Part shown: piece after piece, positions 15,196-24,046 of the stretch
How the letters are laid out: every line of letters begins with the position of its first letter
Position numbering within the stretch: position 1 is the first letter of the stretch
Origin: Alphaproteobacteria bacterium
GTDB lineage: Bacteria > Pseudomonadota > Alphaproteobacteria > Reyranellales > Reyranellaceae
Length of the DNA stretch: 64,000 nt
Assembly (NCBI GenBank): GCA_947474005.1
Contig: CANJHI010000001.1
Span: 27,803-91,802 of the forward strand
Direction: 5' to 3'
The notes under the pieces: model-generated
Databases searched by the model: none
The model's input: the letters and a program-made list of their open reading frames with translations, nothing else
What the model was told of the DNA's origin: nothing
Made by a program: the position numbers and the translations under genes

Positions 15196-16107
15196 ATGAG
15201 ACACACCCAGCTCCGCTCCTTCCACGCCGTCGCCCAGCGGCTCAGCTTCACCGCGGCGGCGCGCGCGCTCGGCGTCAGCCAGCCCACCATCACCACCCAG
15301 GTGAAGTCGCTCGAGGCCGAATTCGGCCTGGAACTGTTCGTCCGGCGTGGCCGGCGCATCGAGCTCACCGAAACGGGCGGCGGCCTGCTCGACATCACGC
15401 GCCGGCTGTTCTCGGACGAAAAGGAAGCGGCGGACTACCTCAACGAAACGCGGGGGCTGAAGACGGGTCATCTGCGCGTCGGCGCGGTGGGTCCGTACCA
15501 TGTCACCGATATGCTGGCCGCCTTCAACGCGCGCTATCCCGGGATCTACGTGTCGGTGACCGTCGGCAATTCACGCGACACGCTGCGCGACCTGCTGGAC
15601 TACCGCACCGACGTTGCCGTGCTGGCGCATGTCGACCCCGACCTCCGGCTGATCGCGATTCCCTACCGGCGGCACAAGGTCGTGGTCATGTGCCCTGTCG
15701 ACCACGCCTTCGCCCAGCGCCGCACCCTTCGCGCCCGCGATATGGAAGGGCAGCGCCTGATCGTGCGCGAGGCCGGCTCGACGACGCGCCGCGCCTTCGA
15801 TCAGGCGATGCGCGAGGCCGACACGCGGCCCAAGGTCGTGATGGAGATCGGCAGCCGTGAATCGATTCGCGAGGCGGTGGCCAAGGGGATCGGGCTCGGT
15901 GTCGTGTCGGAGGCCGAATACATCCCCGATCCGCGCATCCATGCCCTGCCGGTGACGGATGCGGAGATCTACACCTACGCCCACGTCGTCTATCTCAAGG
16001 AGCGGCAGAACGCGCGCCTGGTGCGCGCTTTCCTCGAAGTGCTGGGCGGATTGCTGGGGGCTAGTTCGCCATCCAGCCGCCGTCGACCATCAGGTTCTCG
16101 CCGGTGA
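15196..16107 (+). CDS. LysR-family regulator, probable regulator of the phosphonate cluster
   Basis: A 303-residue LysR-type regulator. The winged helix-turn-helix is at residues 1-60: MRHTQLRSFHAVAQRLSFTA, then RALGVSQPTITTQVKSLEAE and LFVRRGRRIELTETG. The effector-binding domain follows (GHLRVGAVGPYHVTDMLAAF, VTVGNSRDTLRDLLDYRTDVAVLA). Divergent placement from the dehydrogenase-phn operon suggests it senses a phosphonate or a breakdown product. The ATG at 15196 gives the standard LysR N-terminus; an earlier in-frame ATG at 15121 would add 25 unconserved residues. Its last 16 codons run antisense over the end of the next gene, giving an odd Ser/Arg-rich tail. Confidence 0.92.
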   Translation: MRHTQLRSFHAVAQRLSFTAAARALGVSQPTITTQVKSLEAEFGLELFVRRGRRIELTETGGGLLDITRRLFSDEKEAADYLNETRGLKTGHLRVGAVGPYHVTDMLAAFNARYPGIYVSVTVGNSRDTLRDLLDYRTDVAVLAHVDPDLRLIAIPYRRHKVVVMCPVDHAFAQRRTLRARDMEGQRLIVREAGSTTRRAFDQAMREADTRPKVVMEIGSRESIREAVAKGIGLGVVSEAEYIPDPRIHALPVTDAEIYTYAHVVYLKERQNARLVRAFLEVLGGLLGASSPSSRRRPSGSRR

Positions 16108-16819
16108 TGAAGGTCGCTTCGTCGGAAGCGAGGAAGAGGGCCGCATTGGCGACATCCTCCGACCGGCCGAGGCGCGGTAGCGGCGTGCGGTCATTCGAGT
16201 AGTCGATCCAGCGCGGCTCGACTGCGCGGCCACCCTTGCCGGTGAGAATTTTGCCCGGCGCCACCGCGTTGCAGATAATGCTGTCGCGGCCGTAATCCGA
16301 GGCGATCTGGCGCGTGAGATAGACCACGGCCGACTTCGAGACGCCGTAGGAGAAATCCTCGGGCGAGGAGATCATCCCGTGCTGGGAGGAGATGTTGACG
16401 ATGCGCCCGCGCGCCTCGTTGCGGATCTCCTGCGTCAGCATGCGGCGCACGGCGGCGCGGCACATCAGGAAGACGCCGGTGACGTTCACCTCCATCACCC
16501 GGTTCCATTCGTCGAGGCTGGTGTCGGTGAGCTTCTTGCCGCTGCGGATGACGGCGTCGTTGACCACGATGTCGAGCCGGCCGGTCGGCAGCGCGGCCCG
16601 TCGCACGGCCTCGTCGACATCCTTCTCGTTCGAGACGTCACCCTGGAAGAACGGCACGTCCAGGATCTTGTGCGTGGGCTCGCCGCCCTCGACCACCGCC
16701 TCGGTGATGTCCATCAGCAGGAGTGCGGCACCTTCGGCACGGAACCGGGTCGCAATGGCCCGGCCGATGCCCGAGGAGGCGCCGGTAATGAGAGCAGTCT
16801 TCCCGGCGAGCCGTTTCAT
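16061..16819 (-). CDS. SDR-family oxidoreductase (last gene of catabolic operon)
   Basis: A 252-residue classical short-chain dehydrogenase. The NAD(P)-binding TGASSGIG is at residues 12-19, the structural motif VNDAVIRSG replaces the usual NNAG, and the catalytic segment ISSQHGMISSPEDFSYGVSK supplies Ser, Tyr and Lys. It ends GENLMVDGGWMAN, the usual SDR C-terminus. It begins 9 bases after the stop of the next SDR gene, so it is part of the long minus-strand operon starting at 25137. Substrate unknown. Its 3' end overlaps the convergent LysR gene by 47 bases. Confidence 0.9.
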   Translation of the reverse strand: MKRLAGKTALITGASSGIGRAIATRFRAEGAALLLMDITEAVVEGGEPTHKILDVPFFQGDVSNEKDVDEAVRRAALPTGRLDIVVNDAVIRSGKKLTDTSLDEWNRVMEVNVTGVFLMCRAAVRRMLTQEIRNEARGRIVNISSQHGMISSPEDFSYGVSKSAVVYLTRQIASDYGRDSIICNAVAPGKILTGKGGRAVEPRWIDYSNDRTPLPRLGRSEDVANAALFLASDEATFITGENLMVDGGWMAN

Positions 16820-16828
16820 CGCCCGGCG

Positions 16829-17629
16829 TCAGCCTCGACGCACACTCGCGCCGCCGTCTACCGGCAAGGTGACGCCCGTGATGAAGCTCGCCTCGTCGGA
16901 AGCTAGGAAGAGCGCGGCGTTGGCCACGTCCCAGCCGGTGCCCATCTTCTTGCCCAGCGGCACCTTGGAATCACGCTCGGCTTCGACCTCGGCGCGCGTC
17001 TTCTTGAAGGTGCGGGCCCGCGTGTCGACGGCCATTGGTGTGTTCATCAGGCCGGGCAGGATGACGTTGGCGCGGATGCCGTACTCGGCGTTCTGGTAGG
17101 CGAGCTGCTCGGTGAAGGACACCATCGCCGCCTTGGTCGCCTTGTAGGCGACGTAGGGATAGGTGGTGATCACCGCCATCGAGGAGATGTTGATGATGGC
17201 GCCGCTCTTCTGGGCGCGCATGATCGGGATCACGTGCTTGGCGGCCAGGATGCAGCTTTTCAGGTTGATCGCCACGCAGCGGTCGAACGCTTCCTCGGTG
17301 ATCTCGAGCAGCTCGGCGTCGCCGCCCGAGAGGCTGACGCCGACGTTGTTGTGCAGGATGTCGATGCGGCCCCAGCGGCTATGCGCATCGGCCACCATGG
17401 CCTTGATCTCGGCCTCCTTGGTGACGTCGGCCTTGAAGGCCATCGCCGTGCCCTGGTTGGCACCGATCATCTCGACCGTTTCCTGGGCCGATTTGAGATT
17501 GTGATCGACGCACAGGACCTTGGCGCCTTCACGCGCGAAGGTGAGGGCCGTGGCGCGGCCGTTGCCCATGCCCTCGCCGGGACTTTGGCCGGCTCCGACG
17601 ACGATGGCGACGCGATCTTTGAGGCGCAT
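16829..17629 (-). CDS. SDR-family oxidoreductase
   Basis: A 266-residue short-chain dehydrogenase with the variant glycine motif VVGAGQSPGEGMGNG near residues 10-24. Other motifs are CVDHNLKSAQETV (an acidic residue after the second strand, favouring NAD), HNNVGVSLSGGD in place of NNAG, and SSMAVITTYPYVAYKATK with the catalytic Tyr and Lys. It is a close structural relative of the SDR at 18199-19014, which shares the long glycine loop, so the two may be paralogues acting on successive intermediates. It starts 1 base after the CMD-family gene stop. Confidence 0.9.
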   Translation of the reverse strand: MRLKDRVAIVVGAGQSPGEGMGNGRATALTFAREGAKVLCVDHNLKSAQETVEMIGANQGTAMAFKADVTKEAEIKAMVADAHSRWGRIDILHNNVGVSLSGGDAELLEITEEAFDRCVAINLKSCILAAKHVIPIMRAQKSGAIINISSMAVITTYPYVAYKATKAAMVSFTEQLAYQNAEYGIRANVILPGLMNTPMAVDTRARTFKKTRAEVEAERDSKVPLGKKMGTGWDVANAALFLASDEASFITGVTLPVDGGASVRRG

Positions 17630-17630
17630 G

Positions 17631-18185
17631 TCAGCTTACTCCCGGAATCGGATACTGCTTCAGGACTTCCTTGTAGTAGGGCTCGTTGTCCATCTTCATG
17701 GTCGCGAGCACGCGTACGACCGCGCAATAGAAGGCGATGGTGAGCACGAGATCGGTCATATGCTCATTGCTGAGGTCCTTCTTGATCTCGGCAAAGGTTT
17801 CATCGGACATGGACAGGTCTCGAACCATCTCGCGCGCCCCTTTCAGGATCGCGCGAGCGAGAGGCTCCAGCTTGGACGGCTTGCCCTCGGTCTCAAGGAA
17901 GAGGTTCTGGATGTCCTCGTCGGTGACGCCGAATTCCTTGCCGATCTTCACGTGGTGCGTGAACTCGTATTCCGACTTCTCCATCCAGCCGACCTGCAGG
18001 ATGGCGAGCTCGCGCAGCCTCGAATCGAGCGTGCTCTTGTTGCGGATGTAGCCGCCGATACCATGGAAGGCACGCGCCATGCCGGGCGAATTGACGAGCA
18101 AACGCGTGAGATTGATCGGCCGCTTCAGAAGTTCCTTGTGTTCGGGCGGAAGCTGATCGACATCGAGATAGGGCAGGCGGGCCAT
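17631..18185 (-). CDS. Carboxymuconolactone decarboxylase (CMD) family protein
   Basis: A 184-residue all-helical protein of the CMD/AhpD superfamily. The core helix reads LRELAILQVGWMEKSEYEFTHHVKIGKEFGV. It matches the 4-carboxymuconolactone-decarboxylase branch rather than the peroxidase AhpD branch, since the AhpD CxxC pair is absent. A second conserved stretch is VLTIAFYCAVVRVLATMKM. Members decarboxylate lactones or have unknown roles. It sits inside the catabolic operon between two SDR genes, with 1 and 13 base gaps. The presence of a lactonase two genes upstream fits a lactone-type intermediate, though this is inference. Confidence 0.85.
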   Translation of the reverse strand: MARLPYLDVDQLPPEHKELLKRPINLTRLLVNSPGMARAFHGIGGYIRNKSTLDSRLRELAILQVGWMEKSEYEFTHHVKIGKEFGVTDEDIQNLFLETEGKPSKLEPLARAILKGAREMVRDLSMSDETFAEIKKDLSNEHMTDLVLTIAFYCAVVRVLATMKMDNEPYYKEVLKQYPIPGVS

Positions 18186-18198
18186 CTTGTTCGTCTCC

Positions 18199-19014
18199 TC
18201 ACTGAGCGGCTGAATCGCGTTCCGGGCCCTGCAGCGTGACGCCGCCGTCGACCACCAGCACGTGGCCGGTGATGTAGCGGGCGTGGTTGCTCAGCAGGAA
18301 TCGCACGGCATGGCCGATATCCCAGCCGGTGCCTTCGATCTTGAGTACCGAGGCCTTGGCGCGTTGGGCGCGGTTGGCTTCGCTCATGCCGTTGCCGCGA
18401 TTGACCATCGGCGTGTACATCGGGCCGGGGCAGATGCAGTTGACCCGGATATGGTCCTTGCCGTGATCGACCGCCATCGCCTGGGTAAGGCCGATGACGG
18501 CGGCCTTGGAGACCGTGTAGGTGGTGAGGCCGCGTGGCCTGAGGGCCGAGATCGACGAGATATTGACGATGGCGCCGCCCTTGGCGGTCTTGATCATGGC
18601 CGGGATGGCATGCTTTGAGAGCAGGAACATCGTCTCGACGTTCACCTGCATCACGCGCCGATATTCCTCGGGCTTTTCGTCGACCACGCTGGCGCGGCTG
18701 CCGATGCCGACGTTGTTGTCGAGGAAGTCGAGCCGGCCCCAGCGGTCGACCGCGGCATCGACCAGCCGCTTGCATTCGGCTTCCTGGGTGACGTCGCCGG
18801 CATGCGCCGCCGCCGTGCCGCCCTCGGCCTTGATCATCTCGGCCGTGCGCTCGGCGAGTTTCAGATCGAGGTCGGCCACCAGCACCTTGGCGCCGCCGCG
18901 CGCCAGCAGGATCGCCGCCGCGCGGCCGTTGCCGATACCGTCGCCCACCGCGCCGCCGCCGGAAATGATCGCTACCTTGCCGGACAGGCCGGCATCGTCC
19001 TCGGGACCCTTCAT
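18199..19014 (-). CDS. SDR-family oxidoreductase
   Basis: A 271-residue short-chain dehydrogenase with an extended glycine loop, SGGGAVGDGIGNGRA, near residues 18-32. ADLDLKLAER follows the second strand, the structural motif is DNNVGIGSR, and SSISALRPRGLTTYTVSK is the catalytic stretch. It ends VLVVDGGVTLQGPERDSAAQ. The open frame extends upstream into the next gene, but the ATG at 19014 has GAGGAG six bases before it and lies 10 bases after the SMP-30 gene. It resembles the SDR at 16829-17629 in its glycine loop and overall layout. Confidence 0.9.
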   Translation of the reverse strand: MKGPEDDAGLSGKVAIISGGGAVGDGIGNGRAAAILLARGGAKVLVADLDLKLAERTAEMIKAEGGTAAAHAGDVTQEAECKRLVDAAVDRWGRLDFLDNNVGIGSRASVVDEKPEEYRRVMQVNVETMFLLSKHAIPAMIKTAKGGAIVNISSISALRPRGLTTYTVSKAAVIGLTQAMAVDHGKDHIRVNCICPGPMYTPMVNRGNGMSEANRAQRAKASVLKIEGTGWDIGHAVRFLLSNHARYITGHVLVVDGGVTLQGPERDSAAQ

Positions 19015-19024
19015 CTCATTCTCC

Positions 19025-19864
19025 TCATGGCAAACCAGCGCCCGGCACGTCGACTCGCATCGTCTCGATACGGCCTTCGAGCGTCTTGGCCGTGGTCGGC
19101 CCGCTTTTCGAATTGGTGACGACAAACAGGGTACGCCGGTCCTTGCCGCCCAGCATGCAGGCGTAGGCGCCGCGAGGTGCCAGATCGAGGCTGTGCGTGA
19201 TCCTTCCGCCTTCGAGGACGCGCAGCACGCGGCGGCCGAACGGATCGCTGACCCAGATCGCCCCCTCTTCATCGAGGCAGATGCCGTCGGGGAAGCAGCC
19301 CTCGATGGTAGCCCAGGTTCGGCGATTGGAAAGCGTGCCGTCGGTCGCGACATCGAACGCCGTGAGGCGATGGGCGAAGGTCTCGCCCACGATCATGGTC
19401 TTGCCATCAGGCGTGATCACGGTGCCGTTGGGAAACAGGAGATCATCCGTCGCCTTGTGCACCGAGCCGTCGGGGTCGACACGAATCAGGCAGGTCGTGC
19501 GCTGGGCCTCGCCGGCATGCCGATCGAAGCCGAAGTTGCCGACATAGGCGCGGCCTGCTCCATCGACGATCATGTCGTTGCAGTGACCGGTCGCCAGCGA
19601 TCCCAACTCGGCCTCGACCGAGAGCTTGCCGCCCGAGAAGCGCATCAGGCGGCGGTCGGTCATGCTCACGATCAGCATCGTTCCATCGGGCCGCCAGCCC
19701 AACCCCGATGGTTGACCCGGCACTTCCACGATCGTCTCCGCCTTGCCGCTCTCGTCGACGGTCCGGACCTGGTGAACGTAGAAGTCGGAGAAGTAGAGCC
19801 GGTTGTCCCGCCAGCGCGGCCCTTCGCCGAAGGAGAGGCCGGTGAGGAGGGGGGCGAGCTTCAT
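19025..19864 (-). CDS. SMP-30/gluconolactonase (LRE) family protein
   Basis: A 279-residue six-bladed beta-propeller of the SMP-30/gluconolactonase family, metal-dependent lactone hydrolases. The opening LLTGLSFGEGPRWRDNRLYFSDF contains the conserved Glu metal ligand. Later landmarks are CNDMIVDGAGRAYVGNFGFD (Asn/Asp ligands), GTVITPDGKTMIVGETFAHRL and FPDGICLDEEGAIWVSDP. It lies mid-operon, 10 bases from each neighbour. Together with the CMD-family gene it suggests a lactone intermediate is opened in this pathway; the natural substrate is not evident. Confidence 0.9.
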   Translation of the reverse strand: MKLAPLLTGLSFGEGPRWRDNRLYFSDFYVHQVRTVDESGKAETIVEVPGQPSGLGWRPDGTMLIVSMTDRRLMRFSGGKLSVEAELGSLATGHCNDMIVDGAGRAYVGNFGFDRHAGEAQRTTCLIRVDPDGSVHKATDDLLFPNGTVITPDGKTMIVGETFAHRLTAFDVATDGTLSNRRTWATIEGCFPDGICLDEEGAIWVSDPFGRRVLRVLEGGRITHSLDLAPRGAYACMLGGKDRRTLFVVTNSKSGPTTAKTLEGRIETMRVDVPGAGLP

Positions 19865-19874
19865 TGCCTCTTCC

Positions 19875-20753
19875 TCACGTCACGGCATCCCAGTCGATGC
19901 GGAAGCTGTCGCCGTGGGGCTTGATGTATCCCGCGTTGGCGCCAGGGAAGTGGGCGGGGCAGAGTAGCGCATTGGTCTCCACGCAATCCTCCAGCAGCTT
20001 GCGGCGGCTCCGGGCCGACATCTCCTGGTCCCAGCAGAACTGGCTCGACCAGTCGGGATGATAGACCTGGATCGGGTGATGCATGATGTCGCCCGAGAAA
20101 CAGGCCTGTTTGCCACCGTCCTTCAGGTTGATGGCGATCGAGCCAGGCGTGTGGCCGGGGTAATCTTTTATGGTGAGCAGCGGATCGGGCTGGTGGTCGC
20201 TTTCGATCATGACGGCCTTGCCGGCCTCGACAATCGGCAGCACCGAATCGTCGAACGAGCCGTCGTTGACGCCGTCCTTGGTCTTGCGCTCGTTCTCCCA
20301 GTGCGCGTACTCGCGCTTGGCGAAGAGGTAGCGGGCGTTGGGAAAGGTCGGCACCCAGCGGCCATTCTCGAGCTTGGTGTTCCAGCCCACGTGATCGACA
20401 TGCAGGTGCGTGCACATCACGAAGTCGACCGACTCGGGCGGACAGCCGCAAGCCTTCAGGCGATTGAGGAATGGCGTGTCGAGCTTGTTCCAGGCCGCGT
20501 TGTGGCGCTGCTTGTCGTTGCCGAGGCAGGTATCGATCAGGATGGTGTGACGGCCGGTCTTCACGACCCAGGTGTGCACCGAGCCGACGAGGCGGTCGGA
20601 GCCTGCCTCCACATGATCGGGCACCATCCAGCCCTTCTGGGCGTCGAAGGCCTGCTGGTCGAACTTGGGAAACATGCGGTTGGGCCGAAAGCCCGCGGCG
20701 CAGAGCTCCTCGACTTTCTCGATGGTGGCGCCACCGATCTTGCGAACCGTCAT
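19875..20753 (-). CDS. MBL-fold metallo-hydrolase
   Basis: A 292-residue metallo-beta-lactamase-fold hydrolase. The metal site is clear: MCTHLHVDHVGWN (HxHxDH), then KDYPGHTPGSIAINL and ACFSGDIMHHPIQ with the bridging Asp, and a final His in LLCPAHFPGAN. The N-terminal part contains TILIDTCLGND. Members of this branch include lactonases and ester hydrolases. The frame is open far upstream, but the ATG at 20753 (MTVRKIGG) begins the conserved protein and lies 11 bases after the ADH gene. It may hydrolyse an ester, thioester or lactone of the pathway encoded here. Confidence 0.88.
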   Translation of the reverse strand: MTVRKIGGATIEKVEELCAAGFRPNRMFPKFDQQAFDAQKGWMVPDHVEAGSDRLVGSVHTWVVKTGRHTILIDTCLGNDKQRHNAAWNKLDTPFLNRLKACGCPPESVDFVMCTHLHVDHVGWNTKLENGRWVPTFPNARYLFAKREYAHWENERKTKDGVNDGSFDDSVLPIVEAGKAVMIESDHQPDPLLTIKDYPGHTPGSIAINLKDGGKQACFSGDIMHHPIQVYHPDWSSQFCWDQEMSARSRRKLLEDCVETNALLCPAHFPGANAGYIKPHGDSFRIDWDAVT

Positions 20754-20764
20754 GGCGCTTCCCC

Positions 20765-21877
<1,113 letters not shown>

Positions 21878-21934
21878 GCGAACATTCCCCCGACTTTAGA
21901 AGCGGGGAGCCTAGAGCAGGGAAGCGGCTTCAGT

Positions 21935-22915
21935 CTATGCCGCGACTGACTTGGCCAGCATACGTGCCATTTCAGACTTCGCCTCGCGGTACTGCTGGAC
22001 CAGGCGGCGGCAGAGTTCTGCGGCGGCGGGGATGTCCTCGATGTTCCCGACGCCGTGGCCCGCCGTATAAATGTCCTTCCAGCGCTTCTTGTTCTCCTGC
22101 GCCGCCACGATCTTGCCGGGTAGGGTCGTCCGCAGCACGTCGAGGTCGACGCCGGCTGCCAGCAGGCTCGGCGTCAGCCAGTTGGCCGGCGCGCCGTCGA
22201 TCGAGGCCGTAAGGAAGACGTCAGTCGCACGCGTCGCCAGGATCATGTCCTTGTGCGCGGCGGCGGCCATCGCTTCCCGGGTGGCGATGAAGCGCGTGCC
22301 GATGTAGGCGAGATCGGCGCCCATCGCCTCGGCCGCCAGCACGTCGCGGCCGGTGGTCTGGCCGCCCGCCAGCACGATGGCGAAGTGATCGCCCAGTTGG
22401 CGCACCTCGTTCATCAGGGCGAAGGGATTGATCGTGCCGGTATGGCCGCCGGCGCCGCCCGCCACGGCGATCACGCCGTCGACCTCGGCCTCCAGCGCCT
22501 TTTCGGCGTGACGGCGGTTGGCGATGTCATGCAGCGCCACCGCACCCCAGCCATGGATACGTTTTATGGCGTCGCCCGGCGCGCCTTTGGACGTCAGCAC
22601 CACCGGGACCTTGTACTTCTCGACCAACTCCAGATCGCCGGGGTAGCGTGGGTTGGAGGCGTGGACGACCAGGTTCACTGCCCAGGGCGCGGGCTTCTTG
22701 CCCGAGTCTTCCAGGCGCTTCATGCCTGCCTGCATCTCGTCGAGCCAGGCCTGGAACTCCTCGCGGCTGCGTGTGCCGTGGGCGGGGAAGCTGCCCATGA
22801 TCCCTTCGGCACAGCAGGCGAGCGTGAGCGCGGGGTTGGACACCAGGAACATGGGAGCGGCGATGGCGGGAATCGCCATGCGCTCCATCAACTTCTTTAC
22901 TTCAGCGCGTGCCAT
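21935..22915 (-). CDS. NAD(P)H-dependent flavin oxidoreductase, nitronate monooxygenase family
   Basis: A 326-residue TIM-barrel FMN protein of the nitronate monooxygenase/2-nitropropane dioxygenase family. The opening AIPAIAAPMFLVSNPALTLA is typical, as are GAVALHDIANRRHAEKALE, the phosphate-binding AVAGGAGGHTGTIN with the catalytic-type His, and FAIVLAGGQTTGRDVLAAEAMGADLAYIGTRFIAT. Some relatives oxidise propionate-3-nitronate; others act on unrelated substrates. The ATG at 22915 lies 3 bases after the CoA-transferase stop, so it is in the operon. Confidence 0.88.
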   Translation of the reverse strand: MARAEVKKLMERMAIPAIAAPMFLVSNPALTLACCAEGIMGSFPAHGTRSREEFQAWLDEMQAGMKRLEDSGKKPAPWAVNLVVHASNPRYPGDLELVEKYKVPVVLTSKGAPGDAIKRIHGWGAVALHDIANRRHAEKALEAEVDGVIAVAGGAGGHTGTINPFALMNEVRQLGDHFAIVLAGGQTTGRDVLAAEAMGADLAYIGTRFIATREAMAAAAHKDMILATRATDVFLTASIDGAPANWLTPSLLAAGVDLDVLRTTLPGKIVAAQENKKRWKDIYTAGHGVGNIEDIPAAAELCRRLVQQYREAKSEMARMLAKSVAA

Positions 22916-22918
22916 GGC

Positions 22919-24046
22919 TCAGACATCCCCAATAGTGGGCATCGTCGAGGTGACGCCTGCCTCTGCCAATTTCTTCAACTGCGCATCGTCGTAGCCCAGC
23001 AATTCGCGCAGCACCTCGCTCGTGTGCTGGCCCAGGTCGGGCCCGGGACGTTCGATGCTGATGCCTTTGCCGCTGAGACGATAGGGCAGGCCTTTGACCA
23101 GGCCACCGCGCTCATCGCGCACGAGCGTGACGCCCTGCAGTGCCGTGTTGCCTAAAAGGTCGTTGCCGTCGTTGCAGGGCGCGGCGGCGATGCCGCGCGC
23201 CAGAAGGGCGGTGACGGCGGCGGTGCTGTCGAGGCTGGCGCAGAAGGCTGCGAGCGTGGCATCAGGTTGGTCGAGCGTGACGGCAATCCAGCGCCCGTCC
23301 TTGCAGCGATAGGCATCCTGCTGGGTCACGCCTTCTTCCCGGTTGCCGCGACGGCCGTTGGGTCGCGCGGGATCGGCCGAGGCGGCAAGGATCTCCTCGC
23401 CCAGGGTAAAGGACGCGACCTCGCGCTGGGAGAAATCGAGGAACGCGCCCTGGCCGGTGCGGCGCGCTTCCATGACGGCCGTGATCACGATGCCGGTGGC
23501 GAACAGCGACACGATCTGGTCGGGGTAGTTCACGTCCATGCCGGAGATGCGCGGCTCCTCGCCCTCGTAGCCGGTGAGCGAGGCGATGCCGGAGGTAGCG
23601 TCGAGCGTCGAGCCAAACGACACGTTCATGCGCTCCGGCCCTGTATCGCCCTGGCTCGAAATGGCGGCGAAGACGAGGCGCGGGTTGAGCGCGCTCAGGT
23701 CCTTGTAGCCGAGGCCCGCGCGATCGAGCACGCCGCGGCGAAAATTCTCGACCACGACATCGCAATGGGCCGCCAGCTCGCGGATGACGCGCTGACCTTC
23801 GGGCGCTTTCAGGTTGAGCGCCAGGCCGCGCTTGTTGCGGTTGGTGAAGCGGAACTGCGGCGAGCGGTTCCACCAACCATCCTCGTTGTCGGGCTTGCCG
23901 ACGATGCGGAAGGGATCGAGGTAGGCCCCCGATTCGATCTTGATCACGTCGGCGCCGAGATCGGCCAGCATGGCCGAGGTATTGGCGCCGGCCGTCAGCA
24001 GGCCGAAGTCGAGGACGCGGACTCCAGTGAGTGGCCGCGCGCTCAT
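22919..24046 (-). CDS. CaiB/BaiF family (class III) CoA-transferase
   Basis: A 375-residue family III CoA-transferase, which moves CoA between carboxylic acids. It opens LTGVRVLDFGLLTAGANTSAMLADLGADVIKIES, followed by NRNKRGLALNLKAPEG, VVVENFRRGVLDRAGLGY and the catalytic-Asp region SGMDVNYPDQIVS. A GNREEGVTQQDAYRCKDGRWIAVTL stretch completes the family pattern. The ATG at 24046 overlaps the stop of the upstream CoA-transferase by 4 bases (ATGA). The pair probably forms a heteromer or acts sequentially. The acid substrate is not evident. Confidence 0.92.
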   Translation of the reverse strand: MSARPLTGVRVLDFGLLTAGANTSAMLADLGADVIKIESGAYLDPFRIVGKPDNEDGWWNRSPQFRFTNRNKRGLALNLKAPEGQRVIRELAAHCDVVVENFRRGVLDRAGLGYKDLSALNPRLVFAAISSQGDTGPERMNVSFGSTLDATSGIASLTGYEGEEPRISGMDVNYPDQIVSLFATGIVITAVMEARRTGQGAFLDFSQREVASFTLGEEILAASADPARPNGRRGNREEGVTQQDAYRCKDGRWIAVTLDQPDATLAAFCASLDSTAAVTALLARGIAAAPCNDGNDLLGNTALQGVTLVRDERGGLVKGLPYRLSGKGISIERPGPDLGQHTSEVLRELLGYDDAQLKKLAEAGVTSTMPTIGDV

